Origin: Gemmatimonadetes bacterium T265
Lineage (GTDB): Bacteria > Gemmatimonadota > Gemmatimonadetes > Gemmatimonadales > Gemmatimonadaceae
Length of the DNA: 64,000 nt
Reading direction: 5' to 3'
Assembly (NCBI GenBank): GCA_019973575.1
Contig: BPUI01000002.1
Span: 744,001 to 808,000 of the forward strand
The translations under genes and the position numbers were made by a program. The notes below the pieces were generated by a model. It saw only the letters and a program-made list of their open reading frames with translations, was not told the DNA's origin and searched no databases. Positions 55,759 through 64,000 of this stretch are shown piece after piece. Numbering within the stretch: the first letter of the stretch is position 1; each line of letters starts with the position of its first letter.

Positions 55759-57201
55759 CTAGTTGTGGCCCGGCCGCGGCTCCGACCGCGTCTGCGCGGC
55801 GGCCGGCGACGAGGACGACGACGGCGTATATGTCGGCGTGTAGGTCGGCGCCGGACGGCTGACCGGCTGACTCGGCGCCGAGCTGACCGCCGGGGTCGGC
55901 ATGTGACGCGGCTCCGAGAACGCCTGATCGCCCGAGGGCCGCATCATCGGGTGATCGACCGGACGCGTGTCGAATCCGCGCCGCTCGATCGGGTGGACGA
56001 CCGCGGTAGGTCCCAGCCCGGAGACGCGGCCGAGCGACTGGACCTCGCCCGGCCCGCGCCGGCCGTCGAGCGCGCGCCAGCCGAACTGCGGCGGCGCGAA
56101 TCCATTCGGGCGCAACGCGTTCGTCGCGCCACCGGCACCCGGTCCGGTGCCCGCCACCTGCGCCGGGCCGGGGAGGTTCGGCGTCCGCGGAATGCGCAGC
56201 GGTGGAACGACCCGCGTTGCCGCGCCGCCCGACGCGATCACCCCGACGCCGATTGGATACCCGTACGGATAGCCATACGGGTACCCGTACCCATGGCCGT
56301 AGCCGTACCCGTAGCCATACCCCCACGGCCCGTACCCATGGAGGTACGCGCCGGGGTAGCCCGCGTACGCGAACGCGCTGCTCGCCGAATACGGGAACGT
56401 CGGCCCTTCACACCCCGCGTAGAACGCCGTCGTCGCAAACTGCGCCCGGTACTGGGCGAGCGGCAGCAGGCTGTACGAGCTCCAGCCCAGCGCCGGCGAG
56501 AACAGCCAATTGGGATTGATGCTCAGCCTCTGGTCCGCCGGCGTGAACACCGCCCAGAGGTCGCGATAGTAGTCGTAGTCGTGCACGTCCTCGAGCGGCC
56601 GCGCGCACTCGGCGACGAACTGCCGCTCACTCCCGCGCAGATACGGCCCGATATAGGCATAGTCGGCACCGTACGCCGGAGCGTCCGCCAACACGCGACG
56701 CGCGACGTCGACGATCGCGCTGTCCGGCTCGCGCGCGCCGACGACGAGGTCGTGTCCCCACGTCCGGCCCGTGCCGAACGCCGAGAGGTCGAGCGGGGTG
56801 TCGGACGTGAGCACGAACACGAACGGCACGCGCGAAAAGTCCGTCGTGGAACTCAGGAACTCGCGGCTGAGCGTCCGCAGCTGCGGGTACAGGAGGAAGC
56901 TCTGTCCCGCCGGGCGCCGGGCCTCGTCCCGCGGCGAACTCGGCGACAGCACGCGGACTGTCCCGCGCTGGTCGACCTCGAACGCGGCCGCGTACGCGTC
57001 CCGCGTCAGCGAGTACGAGATGAGCCCCGATCCCGCACCGTACGGCGCCTCGTCGAAGTTGTAGAACGCGACGTCCGGCGCCGGCAGTTGTTCTTCCTGC
57101 GGGCGCGGCCCGACACCCGGCGGCGGGATGACACACGCCGCGGCGACCGACACGAGCCCGGCAGCCGCGGCGCTGCGGAGCAGTTGGTGGGCGACGCGCA
57201 T
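55759..57201 (-). CDS. Lipoprotein with Gly/Tyr-rich segment, function unknown
   Basis: 480 residues, ATG at 57201. Lipobox-like VAAAC (Cys23) after a hydrophobic signal. Residues about 45-270 form an unidentified globular region (LLSLFFLYPQ-like strand/helix pattern, DYAYIGPYLRGSERQFV). Residues about 285-320 are a Gly-Tyr-Pro-rich repeat (GYGYGYGHGYGYPYGYPYG) encoded by a DNA repeat. The last 130 residues are Pro/Ser/Arg-rich, ending TPTYTPSSSSS. A likely envelope or surface protein; no family recognised. A strong terminator follows. Confidence 0.8.
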   Translation of the reverse strand: MRVAHQLLRSAAAAGLVSVAAACVIPPPGVGPRPQEEQLPAPDVAFYNFDEAPYGAGSGLISYSLTRDAYAAAFEVDQRGTVRVLSPSSPRDEARRPAGQSFLLYPQLRTLSREFLSSTTDFSRVPFVFVLTSDTPLDLSAFGTGRTWGHDLVVGAREPDSAIVDVARRVLADAPAYGADYAYIGPYLRGSERQFVAECARPLEDVHDYDYYRDLWAVFTPADQRLSINPNWLFSPALGWSSYSLLPLAQYRAQFATTAFYAGCEGPTFPYSASSAFAYAGYPGAYLHGYGPWGYGYGYGYGHGYGYPYGYPYGYPIGVGVIASGGAATRVVPPLRIPRTPNLPGPAQVAGTGPGAGGATNALRPNGFAPPQFGWRALDGRRGPGEVQSLGRVSGLGPTAVVHPIERRGFDTRPVDHPMMRPSGDQAFSEPRHMPTPAVSSAPSQPVSRPAPTYTPTYTPSSSSSPAAAQTRSEPRPGHN

Positions 57202-57272
57202 CACGACGACCCTCTCGGCGACTGGGATCCCGCGGATGACCGCGGGCGGGCGTCCGTCCGCCCGGAAGCTCA

Positions 57273-57278
57273 AGTATA
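57273..57278 (-). promoter_or_regulatory. Possible -10 element of the lipoprotein gene
   Basis: On the minus strand TATACT stands about 70 bases upstream of the ATG at 57201. It is the best AT-rich hexamer in the area; no good -35 was seen. Confidence 0.35.
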
Positions 57279-57388
57279 CCACGCGGTACGGGCGCCGGGC
57301 GTTGCGCCCGCTGTTGCAACTCCCGGCGCTACGGAACGCCGCCGTGCCGACTTGGACGACCCGCCGTCCGAGGTTACGCATTCGCCCG

Positions 57389-58333
57389 ATGCCGACGCTC
57401 CGCGCGGACCTCACCGACCCGTCCGCCCTCGCCGCGCTCGGCGACCTCGAGGTCGTCGCGCGCTGGATCGTCGACGGCTTTCTCGCCGGCTTGCACCGGT
57501 CGCCCCGCCGCGGCTTTTCGGCCGAATTCGCCGAACACCGCGCGTACCAGCCCGGCGACGACCTGCGCTACCTCGACTGGCGCATCGCGGCGCGCGCCGA
57601 CCGCTGGGTCATCAAGCAGTTCGAGGAAGAGACCAACCTGCGCGCCGCCCTCGTCCTCGACGTGAGTCGTTCGATGGCCTGGTCCGGCGTGCCGGTCGCG
57701 CGCGGCGGCCGGCCCGCACGCCTCACCAAACTCGCCTACGCGCAGCGGCTCTGCGCGGCGCTCGCGCTCCTCCTGCTTCGCCAGCGCGACGCCGTCGGCG
57801 CCGTGCTCGTCGATGACGCTGTACGCGACGCCGTGCCGCCGCGCGCCAACCGTGACCAGTGGCGGCGCCTGCTGACCACGCTCGCCGCTGCCGACGCCGA
57901 CCGGTCGCCGGCCGCCCACACCGGATCCGCACCCGCCGTAGGCCTCGCCCGCGCCGCGCGCCTCGTCCCCCGGGCGGGGCTGATCGTCCTCGTCTCCGAT
58001 CTCCTGACCGACGTCGCCCCGGTGCAGGACGCGCTCTCCGCCGCGCGCGCGGCCGGGCACGACGTCGCCGTCGTCCAGGTACTCGACCCCGCCGAACGCG
58101 ACCTCGACCTCGCCGTCGAGGACGGCCGTTTCGAGGATCCGGAAACGGGCCAGGCCGTGAGTGCGACGGTCGCGACCGTCCGCGCGGAGTACCAGCGCGC
58201 CATGGACCAGGCGCTCGCTACGTGGCGCAGCGTCTGCCGTCCGCTCGGCGTTCGCTACACGCTCGCGACAACCGACGCCCCGTTCGGCCCGCCGTTGCGG
58301 GCGGCCTTCGCGGCGCACGAAGCGCTGGCGTGA
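57389..58333 (+). CDS. DUF58 domain protein with VWA-like segment
   Basis: 314 residues, ATG at 57389. The DUF58 core is clear: YQPGDDLRYLDWRIAARADR WVIKQF-type segment and ETNLRAALVLDVSRSMA with the metal-site-like D91-x-S93-x-S95. DUF58 proteins sit in MoxR/BatA-type operons and are thought to act in membrane protein maturation or stress tolerance. The BatA-like gene follows by 44 bases; no MoxR AAA ATPase is in the window. Confidence 0.9.
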   Translation: MPTLRADLTDPSALAALGDLEVVARWIVDGFLAGLHRSPRRGFSAEFAEHRAYQPGDDLRYLDWRIAARADRWVIKQFEEETNLRAALVLDVSRSMAWSGVPVARGGRPARLTKLAYAQRLCAALALLLLRQRDAVGAVLVDDAVRDAVPPRANRDQWRRLLTTLAAADADRSPAAHTGSAPAVGLARAARLVPRAGLIVLVSDLLTDVAPVQDALSAARAAGHDVAVVQVLDPAERDLDLAVEDGRFEDPETGQAVSATVATVRAEYQRAMDQALATWRSVCRPLGVRYTLATTDAPFGPPLRAAFAAHEALA

Positions 58334-58377
58334 CGCAACGCCCCGACCCGGCCGCCGCCTGATCGACTTCCGCGCTC

Positions 58378-60237
58378 GTGCAGTTCTTCGCCCCGCTCTG
58401 GCTCGCGCTCGGCGCCGCGGCCGCCGTCCCGCTGCTCCTCCACCTCTGGAACCGGCGCCGCTCGGGCGAGCGCGTGCTGTTCCCGCCCGTGCGCCTGCTT
58501 ACGGCCGCGACCGAGGCGCGGGGGGCGGCCATCCGCCTTCGCGAGTGGATCCTGCTCGCCCTCCGCGTACTGGCCGTCGTTCTCCTCGCCGCCGCGGCCG
58601 CGCAGCCGTCCGTCTCCGGCCGCGTCGGCGCGCGCGCGCCGGCCGCCGTCGCCCTCGTGCTCGACAATTCGCTCAGTACGAGCGCGGTCGTCGACGGCCG
58701 GCCGGTCCTCGACGCCCTTCGCGGCGAGCTTCGCGCCGCGCTGGCCGGCCTCACGCCGGGCGACCGCGTGTGGCTCCTCACCGCCGACGGGAGGGTCGTC
58801 GCCGGCGACGTCGCGACTGTGCGCGCCGCGCTCGACGCGGTGCGGCCACTCGCCGGAGCCGGTGAGGTACCGGCCGCGCTGCGGCGCGCCGCGGGGCTCG
58901 TCGCGGCCGCCCGCGCCCGCGGTGAGCACGACGGAGGCGTTGTCGTCGCGACGGACGCGCAGGCGACGACGTGGCCGCGTCCCGTCACGGTCGCCGGCGT
59001 CCGCGTAGGCGTCGTGCGAGCGCGCGGTGACGCGCCCGCCGACCGCGCCGTCGCCGCGCTCCGCGCCGAGCCGGCGCGCTGGAGTCCCGAGGGCGCCGTC
59101 ATCGGACGACTGACCGCGGCCGGCGACTGGCACTTCGCGCTGCGCGATAGCGCCGGCCGCGTTGTCACCGAGGCCCGCGGGACGGCCGTGGCGGCGGACA
59201 GCTTCGACGCGCGTGTTGTCCTCCGCCCCACGGCGCGCGGTTGGCTCGCCGGCACGCTCGACCTCGCTCCCGACGAACTCCGGGGCGACGACGCGCGGCA
59301 CGTGGCGGTCTTCGTCGGCCCGCCCCCGCAGCTCGCCGCCGACCCGTCGGCCGGCCCATTCGCCGCGGCCGGCGTCACGACCCTGACCGAAGCGCGTGCA
59401 GTTGGCGCGGCGCCGGGCGGGTCGTCCGCGGGCGCGCCGCCTCTGATCAGCGAGCCGCAAGCGTCGACGCGACTTCCGGCCATCCTCGTCGCGCCGGCCG
59501 ACCCCGCCCGCCTCGCCGTCGCCAACCGCGCCCTCGACCGGCTCGGCGTGCCCTGGCGGTACGCGGCGAGCGTTGCCCTCCCGACGACGGCCGCCTTCCG
59601 CGCCGGTTCGTCCGTGCCGGTGCTGCGCCGCTGGCGGTTGGAACCTCGCGCGCCACGCGCGGCCGATACGCTCGCCGCCGTCGCCGGCGAGCCGTGGATC
59701 GTTGCCGGCGACGGGTACGTGCTCCTCGCCTCCCCGCTCGATACCACGTGGACGCGGTTCCCAGCGCGCGCCGCGTTCCTCCCTTGGTTGATGGCCGCCG
59801 CAACGCGCCTCGCCGACCCGGGCCGCGTCGCGACCCGCCCGCAAATGGTCGCGCCCGGCGCCGTCGTCCCGGTGCCCGCCGGCGCCGACGCGCTCCTCGG
59901 TCCCGCCGGTGCCCGACCGGTCGGCGACGTCCGCATCACAGCCCCCGCCCGACCGGGCGTTTACTTTTGGCTCCGGACGGGCGCCCGCGTGGGCGCGCTC
60001 GTCGTCGACCCGGAAGCCGAGGAAGTAGTGCTGGCGCGGTTGGATGCGAAGGGGATGGGCGATCGGGTCCGCGTGGGCGCGGGCGGGGCAGTAGACGTGG
60101 GCACGAGCGGCGCGGACGCGCGCGCGTTCGTACTCGGCGCGGGCGGCCGCCGCTCGCTCGCCCCGTTGCTCGCCGCGGTCGCCGTGCTGCTGCTCGGCGG
60201 CGAGGCGATCGCTGCGCGCTCGCGCGCCGCCGCCTAA
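58378..60237 (+). CDS. BatA-like membrane protein with VWA-type domain
   Basis: 619 residues, GTG start. The N-terminus has the Aerotolerance regulator-type helix APLWLALGAAAAVPLLLHLW, a second membrane helix (EWILLALRVLAVVLLAAAAA) and then a VWA-like core with a DNSLS site. The middle is a long Ala/Arg/Gly-rich region with no obvious fold; the C-terminus contains a third possible membrane segment. Paired with the DUF58 gene upstream, and followed by mfd after 14 bases. The TAA stop is in a GCCTAAC heptamer. Confidence 0.85.
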   Translation: MQFFAPLWLALGAAAAVPLLLHLWNRRRSGERVLFPPVRLLTAATEARGAAIRLREWILLALRVLAVVLLAAAAAQPSVSGRVGARAPAAVALVLDNSLSTSAVVDGRPVLDALRGELRAALAGLTPGDRVWLLTADGRVVAGDVATVRAALDAVRPLAGAGEVPAALRRAAGLVAAARARGEHDGGVVVATDAQATTWPRPVTVAGVRVGVVRARGDAPADRAVAALRAEPARWSPEGAVIGRLTAAGDWHFALRDSAGRVVTEARGTAVAADSFDARVVLRPTARGWLAGTLDLAPDELRGDDARHVAVFVGPPPQLAADPSAGPFAAAGVTTLTEARAVGAAPGGSSAGAPPLISEPQASTRLPAILVAPADPARLAVANRALDRLGVPWRYAASVALPTTAAFRAGSSVPVLRRWRLEPRAPRAADTLAAVAGEPWIVAGDGYVLLASPLDTTWTRFPARAAFLPWLMAAATRLADPGRVATRPQMVAPGAVVPVPAGADALLGPAGARPVGDVRITAPARPGVYFWLRTGARVGALVVDPEAEEVVLARLDAKGMGDRVRVGAGGAVDVGTSGADARAFVLGAGGRRSLAPLLAAVAVLLLGGEAIAARSRAAA

Positions 60238-60251
60238 CGCGGGCGGCGGTC

Positions 60252-63200
60252 GTGGCACTCCCGACGCTTCTCGACGCGGTCGAGAACCTCCCCGCATTCA
60301 CGCGCCTCGTCCAGACGCTCCCCGGCCCCCGGGCCCGCGTCACGGTTGGCGGGCTGCACGGGTCGAGTGACGCGGTCCTGCTCGCCGCCGTCGCGCGCCG
60401 CTTCCCGCAGCGACTGTTCGTTCTGCTCGCGCCCACCGTCCCCGACGCGGAACGCTGGCTCGCCGATCTCGATTCGATCGGCGGCGGCGTGAAGACAGCG
60501 CTCTACCCGCACCGCGAATCGTTCGGCGAGGTCGAGGCGCACTCGGAGGTCGCGGGCGAGCGCGTCGAAACGCTGGAGCGCCTCACGCGCGGCGACGTGC
60601 AGCTGCTCCTCACGACGCCGCGCGCGGTCCTCGAGTGTACGCAGCTCGCCCGCGCGCTGCAGGACGCGCGGCTCGAGCTGCGCCGCGGCGACGTGTGGCG
60701 CCCCACCGACCTCGCCGCGCACCTCGACCGCGTCGGCTTCGAGCGCGTCCCGCTCGTCGATGACGTCGGCCAGTACTCCGTCCGCGGCGGGATCTTCGAC
60801 GTCTACGGCTTCGGCATGGCCGAGCCGGTGCGCCTGGAGTTCTGGGGCGACGAGGTCGCCGAGCTGCGCCACTTCGACCTCTACTCGCAGCGCTCGACGC
60901 GCGCGGCCGAGGTCGCGGTCGTCCTCCCCGTCGACGGCCGCCCGCACGGCGTCGGCGGCGGCGAACACGGCGCTACCGGCGGCGCGTTGGGCGCCGACGC
61001 CTTCGAGCGCGTCACGCTCGCCGAGCTCTGGACGCCCGACGCGGTGCTCTTCCTCCCCGACGGCCTCGACGCCGCGCTCGAGTTCCGCCGCACGTGGGAA
61101 GAGGCGCAGCACCACCTCGACCTCGCACGCCGCCGCGGCGAGGAGGTCACCCGCCGCGAGACGCTCTTCCTCGACCCGGCCGACGCCGCGCGCCGCCTCG
61201 CCGCGTTCGGCACGATCGCCGAGCTCGCCCCGGACCGCCCGGGCGCCGACCCCGCCGACGTCGGCTTCCCGACCCGCGCCCCGGAGCGGATCGACCGCGA
61301 CATCCGCGCGCTCCGCCGCCTCGTGCGCGACGGCCTGCCGACGATCATCCTCTGCGACAACCAGGGACAGGCCGAGCGGCTCGACGAGCTGCTGAACGAG
61401 GACGAGCGCCACCCGTCCCCCGCGGGGCTCGTCATCGGCGTGTTGGGCGGCGGGTTCGTCCTGCCGCCAGGGGTCGGGGTAGGGCAGGGGCTCCGCGTCC
61501 TCACCGACCACGAAATCTTCCGGCGCGACCGGCGCATCCGCCGCGCGCGCAAGTACAGCGCCGGCACCGCGCTCGACGCCGCGAGTGCGCTCAAGCCCGG
61601 CGACTTCGTCGTCCACCTGGAGCACGGCGTCGGCATTTACCGCGGCATCGAGACGAAATTCGTCGGCACGGGAACGATCGAGGTCGCCGTCATCGAGTAC
61701 GAGGGCGGCGACAAGCTCAACGTCCCGCTCTACCGCCTCGACCAGGTCGAGCGCTACCGCGCCGCCGGCGAGAACGACGGCGAGACTCCGCCGCCGCGGC
61801 TGCACAAGTTAGGCGGCAGGCGCTGGTCGCAGCAGCGCGACAAGACGCGCGCCGCGATCCAGGAGATGACCGTCGAGCTCTTGGACCTCTACGCGCGCCG
61901 CAAGGTCGCCGGACGGCCACCGCACGCCCCCGACGGCGCGTGGCAGCGCCAGCTCGAGTCGAGCTTCCTCTTCGAGGACACCCCCGACCAGCGCCGCGCG
62001 ACGACCGACGTCAAGCAGGACATGGAGGGCCCGCGCCCGATGGACCGCCTCCTCGTCGGCGACGTCGGCTACGGCAAGACCGAGATCGCCGTGCGCGCCG
62101 CCTTCAAGGCCGTGCAGGGCGGGCGCCAGGTCGCCGTCCTCGTCCCGACGACGATCCTCGCCGACCAGCACTACCGCACCTTCTCCGAGCGCTTCGCCGA
62201 CTTCCCGATCCGCGTCGAGGTCCTCTCGCGCTTCCAGGGCGCGAAGGAGCACACCGCCACGCTTTCGGCGCTCGCCGAGAAAAAAGTCGACGTCGTTATC
62301 GGCACGCACCGCCTGCTCTCGCCCGACGTCGTCTTCAAGGACCTGGGCCTCATCGTCGTCGACGAGGAGCACCGCTTCGGCGTTAAACACAAGGAGCGCC
62401 TGAAGCAGCTCCGCCTCGAGACCGACGTCCTGACGCTGACGGCGACGCCGATCCCACGCACGCTGCACCAGTCGCTCGCCGGGCTGCGCGACATGACGCT
62501 CATGCAGACGCCGCCGCGCGACCGCTCCCCCGTGCTCACCTTCGTCGAGCCGAGCATGGACGACGGCCTCATCGAGGAGGGCATCGCGCGCGAGCTCGAC
62601 CGCGGCGGCCAGGTCTTCTTCGTCCACAACCGCATCGAAACGATCGAGGCCGTCGCCGACCACATCCGCCGCATCGTCCCGCGCGCCCGCGTCGCCGTCG
62701 GCCACGGCCAGATGCGCGAGCGCGAGCTCGAAGAGGTGATGCGCCAGTTCGTCGCGGGCGAGGTCGACGTGCTCGTCTCGACGCTCATCGTCGAGACCGG
62801 GCTCGACGTGCCCAACGCGAACACGATGTTCGTCAACAACGCCCACCACTTCGGCCTCGCGCAGCTCTACCAACTGCGAGGCCGCGTGGGCCGCTCGCAC
62901 CGTCGCGCCTACTGCTACCTCATGGTGCCCGACGGGATCGACGAGGACGCCGAGCGCCGCCTCTCGGTGCTCGAGCACCACACGGAGCTCGGCGCCGGCT
63001 ACCGCGTCGCGCTCAAGGACATGGAACTCCGCGGCGCGGGCAACCTCCTCGGCCCTGAGCAGAGCGGCTTCGTCCACGCGGTCGGCTTCGACATGTACCT
63101 CCGCATGCTCGACGAGACCGTGCGCCGGCTCGCGAGCGGCGACACGCCGGCCAAGCCGACCCCGTCCGACGTCTCGCTCGACCAGCCCGCCTTCCTCCCC

Positions 63201-63668
63201 GACGACTACGTCGCGAGCGGCGAGGCCAAGCTCGACCTCTACCGCCGGCTCGGCGCGGCGGAGACCCCTGACGACATCGACGCGATCCGCGACGAGATGC
63301 GCGACCGCTTCGGCCCGCTCCCGCCCGCTGCCGAGGCGTACCTGGCGGTCGCCTACCTGCGCGTGGTCGGGGGCGCGCTGGCCGTCGAAGGCGTGCTCGT
63401 GCGCGGCAACGAGGCGCGTGTTACCTTCCGCGATTCCGCCGTGCCGCGCATGAAGTCGCTCGGCGCGGCGTTCCACGGCGTGCAGTTCCAGACGGAAGTG
63501 AAGCGCGCGCAGCCCCTCGCCCTCAAGCTGACGCGCGTGGGCAGCGAAGCGATCCTCCCCGGCCTGGTGCGCGCGCTGCGCAGCCAGCTCCCGTCGACGT
63601 CCTCCACCCCGGCGGCCCCGACGCCTGGCCCCTCCTCCGCTACCGCCTCGCTTTCCGCCGCCCGATGA
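60252..63668 (+). CDS. mfd: Transcription-repair coupling factor
   Basis: 1138 residues, a full-length Mfd, from the GTG at 60252 (14 bases after the BatA-like stop). The UvrB-like N-terminal module (LPTLLDAVENLPAFTRLV, QLLLTTPRAVLECT), the RNA-polymerase-interaction region, and the RecG-like helicase motifs (VGDVGYGKTEIA, VDEEHRFGV, LTATPIPRTLHQSL, YLMVPDG) are all present, ending in a TRCF domain. It removes stalled RNA polymerase at lesions and recruits UvrA. It overlaps the next gene by 4 bases (ATGA). Confidence 0.96.
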   Translation: MALPTLLDAVENLPAFTRLVQTLPGPRARVTVGGLHGSSDAVLLAAVARRFPQRLFVLLAPTVPDAERWLADLDSIGGGVKTALYPHRESFGEVEAHSEVAGERVETLERLTRGDVQLLLTTPRAVLECTQLARALQDARLELRRGDVWRPTDLAAHLDRVGFERVPLVDDVGQYSVRGGIFDVYGFGMAEPVRLEFWGDEVAELRHFDLYSQRSTRAAEVAVVLPVDGRPHGVGGGEHGATGGALGADAFERVTLAELWTPDAVLFLPDGLDAALEFRRTWEEAQHHLDLARRRGEEVTRRETLFLDPADAARRLAAFGTIAELAPDRPGADPADVGFPTRAPERIDRDIRALRRLVRDGLPTIILCDNQGQAERLDELLNEDERHPSPAGLVIGVLGGGFVLPPGVGVGQGLRVLTDHEIFRRDRRIRRARKYSAGTALDAASALKPGDFVVHLEHGVGIYRGIETKFVGTGTIEVAVIEYEGGDKLNVPLYRLDQVERYRAAGENDGETPPPRLHKLGGRRWSQQRDKTRAAIQEMTVELLDLYARRKVAGRPPHAPDGAWQRQLESSFLFEDTPDQRRATTDVKQDMEGPRPMDRLLVGDVGYGKTEIAVRAAFKAVQGGRQVAVLVPTTILADQHYRTFSERFADFPIRVEVLSRFQGAKEHTATLSALAEKKVDVVIGTHRLLSPDVVFKDLGLIVVDEEHRFGVKHKERLKQLRLETDVLTLTATPIPRTLHQSLAGLRDMTLMQTPPRDRSPVLTFVEPSMDDGLIEEGIARELDRGGQVFFVHNRIETIEAVADHIRRIVPRARVAVGHGQMRERELEEVMRQFVAGEVDVLVSTLIVETGLDVPNANTMFVNNAHHFGLAQLYQLRGRVGRSHRRAYCYLMVPDGIDEDAERRLSVLEHHTELGAGYRVALKDMELRGAGNLLGPEQSGFVHAVGFDMYLRMLDETVRRLASGDTPAKPTPSDVSLDQPAFLPDDYVASGEAKLDLYRRLGAAETPDDIDAIRDEMRDRFGPLPPAAEAYLAVAYLRVVGGALAVEGVLVRGNEARVTFRDSAVPRMKSLGAAFHGVQFQTEVKRAQPLALKLTRVGSEAILPGLVRALRSQLPSTSSTPAAPTPGPSSATASLSAAR

Positions 63669-64000
63669 CCCGCCTGCGTTCCCTCGCCCTCGCCCTCGTC
63701 GCCTCCGCGTCGGCGCTCGCCGCCTGCGGCGGTCTCAAGGACGCGATGTCGGCCCACACCGACACCGTCGCCAAGGCCGGCTCGCAGGAGCTCTCGGTCG
63801 AACGCCTCGCCACCCTGCTCGGTCGCTCGCAGATCCCGCTCCAGCGCGAGGTCGTCAAGAACCTCGCCGGGCTCTGGGTGAACTACCAGCTGCTCGGCCA
63901 GGCCGCCGCCCGCAACGACTCACTCGCCGACCCGAAAACGATCAACGACGCGCTCTGGGCCGTCATCGCGCAGGAGCGCCTTCGCAAGCTCGGCGACCGA
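63665..64000 (+). CDS. Lipoprotein, SurA/PpiC-type chaperone, 5' part
   Basis: The ATG at 63665 overlaps the mfd stop (ATGA). The visible 112 residues are a lipoprotein signal ending SALAAC, then a helical segment with VERLATLLGRSQIPLQREVV and LAGLWVNYQLLGQAAARNDS, the pattern of the N-terminal domain of SurA-like peptidylprolyl isomerases that assist outer-membrane protein folding. The PPIase domain would lie beyond the window, so the assignment is provisional. Confidence 0.65.
   Translation, partial: MTRLRSLALALVASASALAACGGLKDAMSAHTDTVAKAGSQELSVERLATLLGRSQIPLQREVVKNLAGLWVNYQLLGQAAARNDSLADPKTINDALWAVIAQERLRKLGDR

Noticed and set aside
59241-60251. N-terminal extension of the mfd frame over the BatA-like gene
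   Set aside because: The extension is Arg-rich shadow sequence; Mfd similarity starts at the GTG at 60252.

Overview
The window is one stretch of a very GC-rich bacterial chromosome (roughly 70 % G+C by eye) with dense, mostly minus-strand housekeeping genes, several GTG/TTG starts and frequent lipoprotein signals. Gene content (full-length GcvP, SodC lipoprotein, FtsEX with an EnvC-like partner, TonB receptor, GT9 heptosyltransferase-type enzyme, MltD-type lytic transglycosylase) indicates an envelope with an outer membrane. The style of the proteins (Ala/Arg/Gly-rich, GlsB/YmgE, DUF1800, DUF6090-like, HDOD proteins) suggests Gemmatimonadota; that phylum assignment is an inference, not a search result.

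Layout. 1-5.6 kb: 3' end of gcvP, a DUF6090-like membrane protein, gcvH, coaE, tdk and a degenerate DEAD-box/DbpA-type RNA-binding protein. 5.7-11.7 kb: a stand-alone Lrp-type RAM domain protein, an orphan NurA-like protein, glycogen debranching enzyme, treZ and a small protein. 11.9-18.5 kb: tRNA-Lys, mltD, holB, a small hydrophilic protein, a PfpI/DJ-1 protein, a C-terminal gene remnant, a SnoaL-like protein, a nucleotidyltransferase-fold protein and a metallophosphoesterase. 18.5-27.7 kb: a 100-bp inverted repeat, a three-gene SDR/SRPBCC/alcohol dehydrogenase operon, sodC, purE-purK-ackA, a DUF1800 lipoprotein and tRNA-Asn. 27.7-37.5 kb: uvrA, ymgE-type gene, ABC exporter, PP2C phosphatase with a small partner, HD hydrolase, HDOD-GAF-HTH protein. 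37.5-44 kb: pckA, maeB, TonB-dependent receptor. 44-53.7 kb: a compact minus-strand run of pfkB-type kinase, ATPase/STAS switch proteins, a small beta-barrel protein, metB, ftsE, ftsX, envC-like and nfo, with a GT9 gene upstream. 53.7-64 kb: lepA, a Gly/Tyr-rich lipoprotein, then a plus-strand run DUF58 - BatA-like - mfd - SurA-like (cut by the window end).

Functional links: PckA and the MaeB malic enzyme sit together at the C4-to-C3 node; PurE/PurK carry the AIR carboxylation step and share an overlapping start with acetate kinase; FtsE/FtsX and the catalytically degenerate EnvC-like protein form the classical septal peptidoglycan-hydrolase activation module; UvrA, Mfd, Nfo, HolB and possibly the NurA-like protein serve replication and repair. 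No gene-free stretch exceeds 300 bases. No CRISPR array, integrase, transposase, prophage or defence island was seen.

The most unusual signal is not a gene: the heptamer GCCTAAC occurs at least 32 times on the plus strand and at least 11 times on the minus strand, about tenfold above what base composition predicts, with the same plus-strand polarity in genes of both directions. It supplies most TTA leucine codons (as TTA-GGC, Leu-Gly) and several TAA stop codons. I also flag a pseudo-DEAD-box protein with no Walker A motif, a HDOD-GAF-HTH fusion, and dispersed palindromic repeats.
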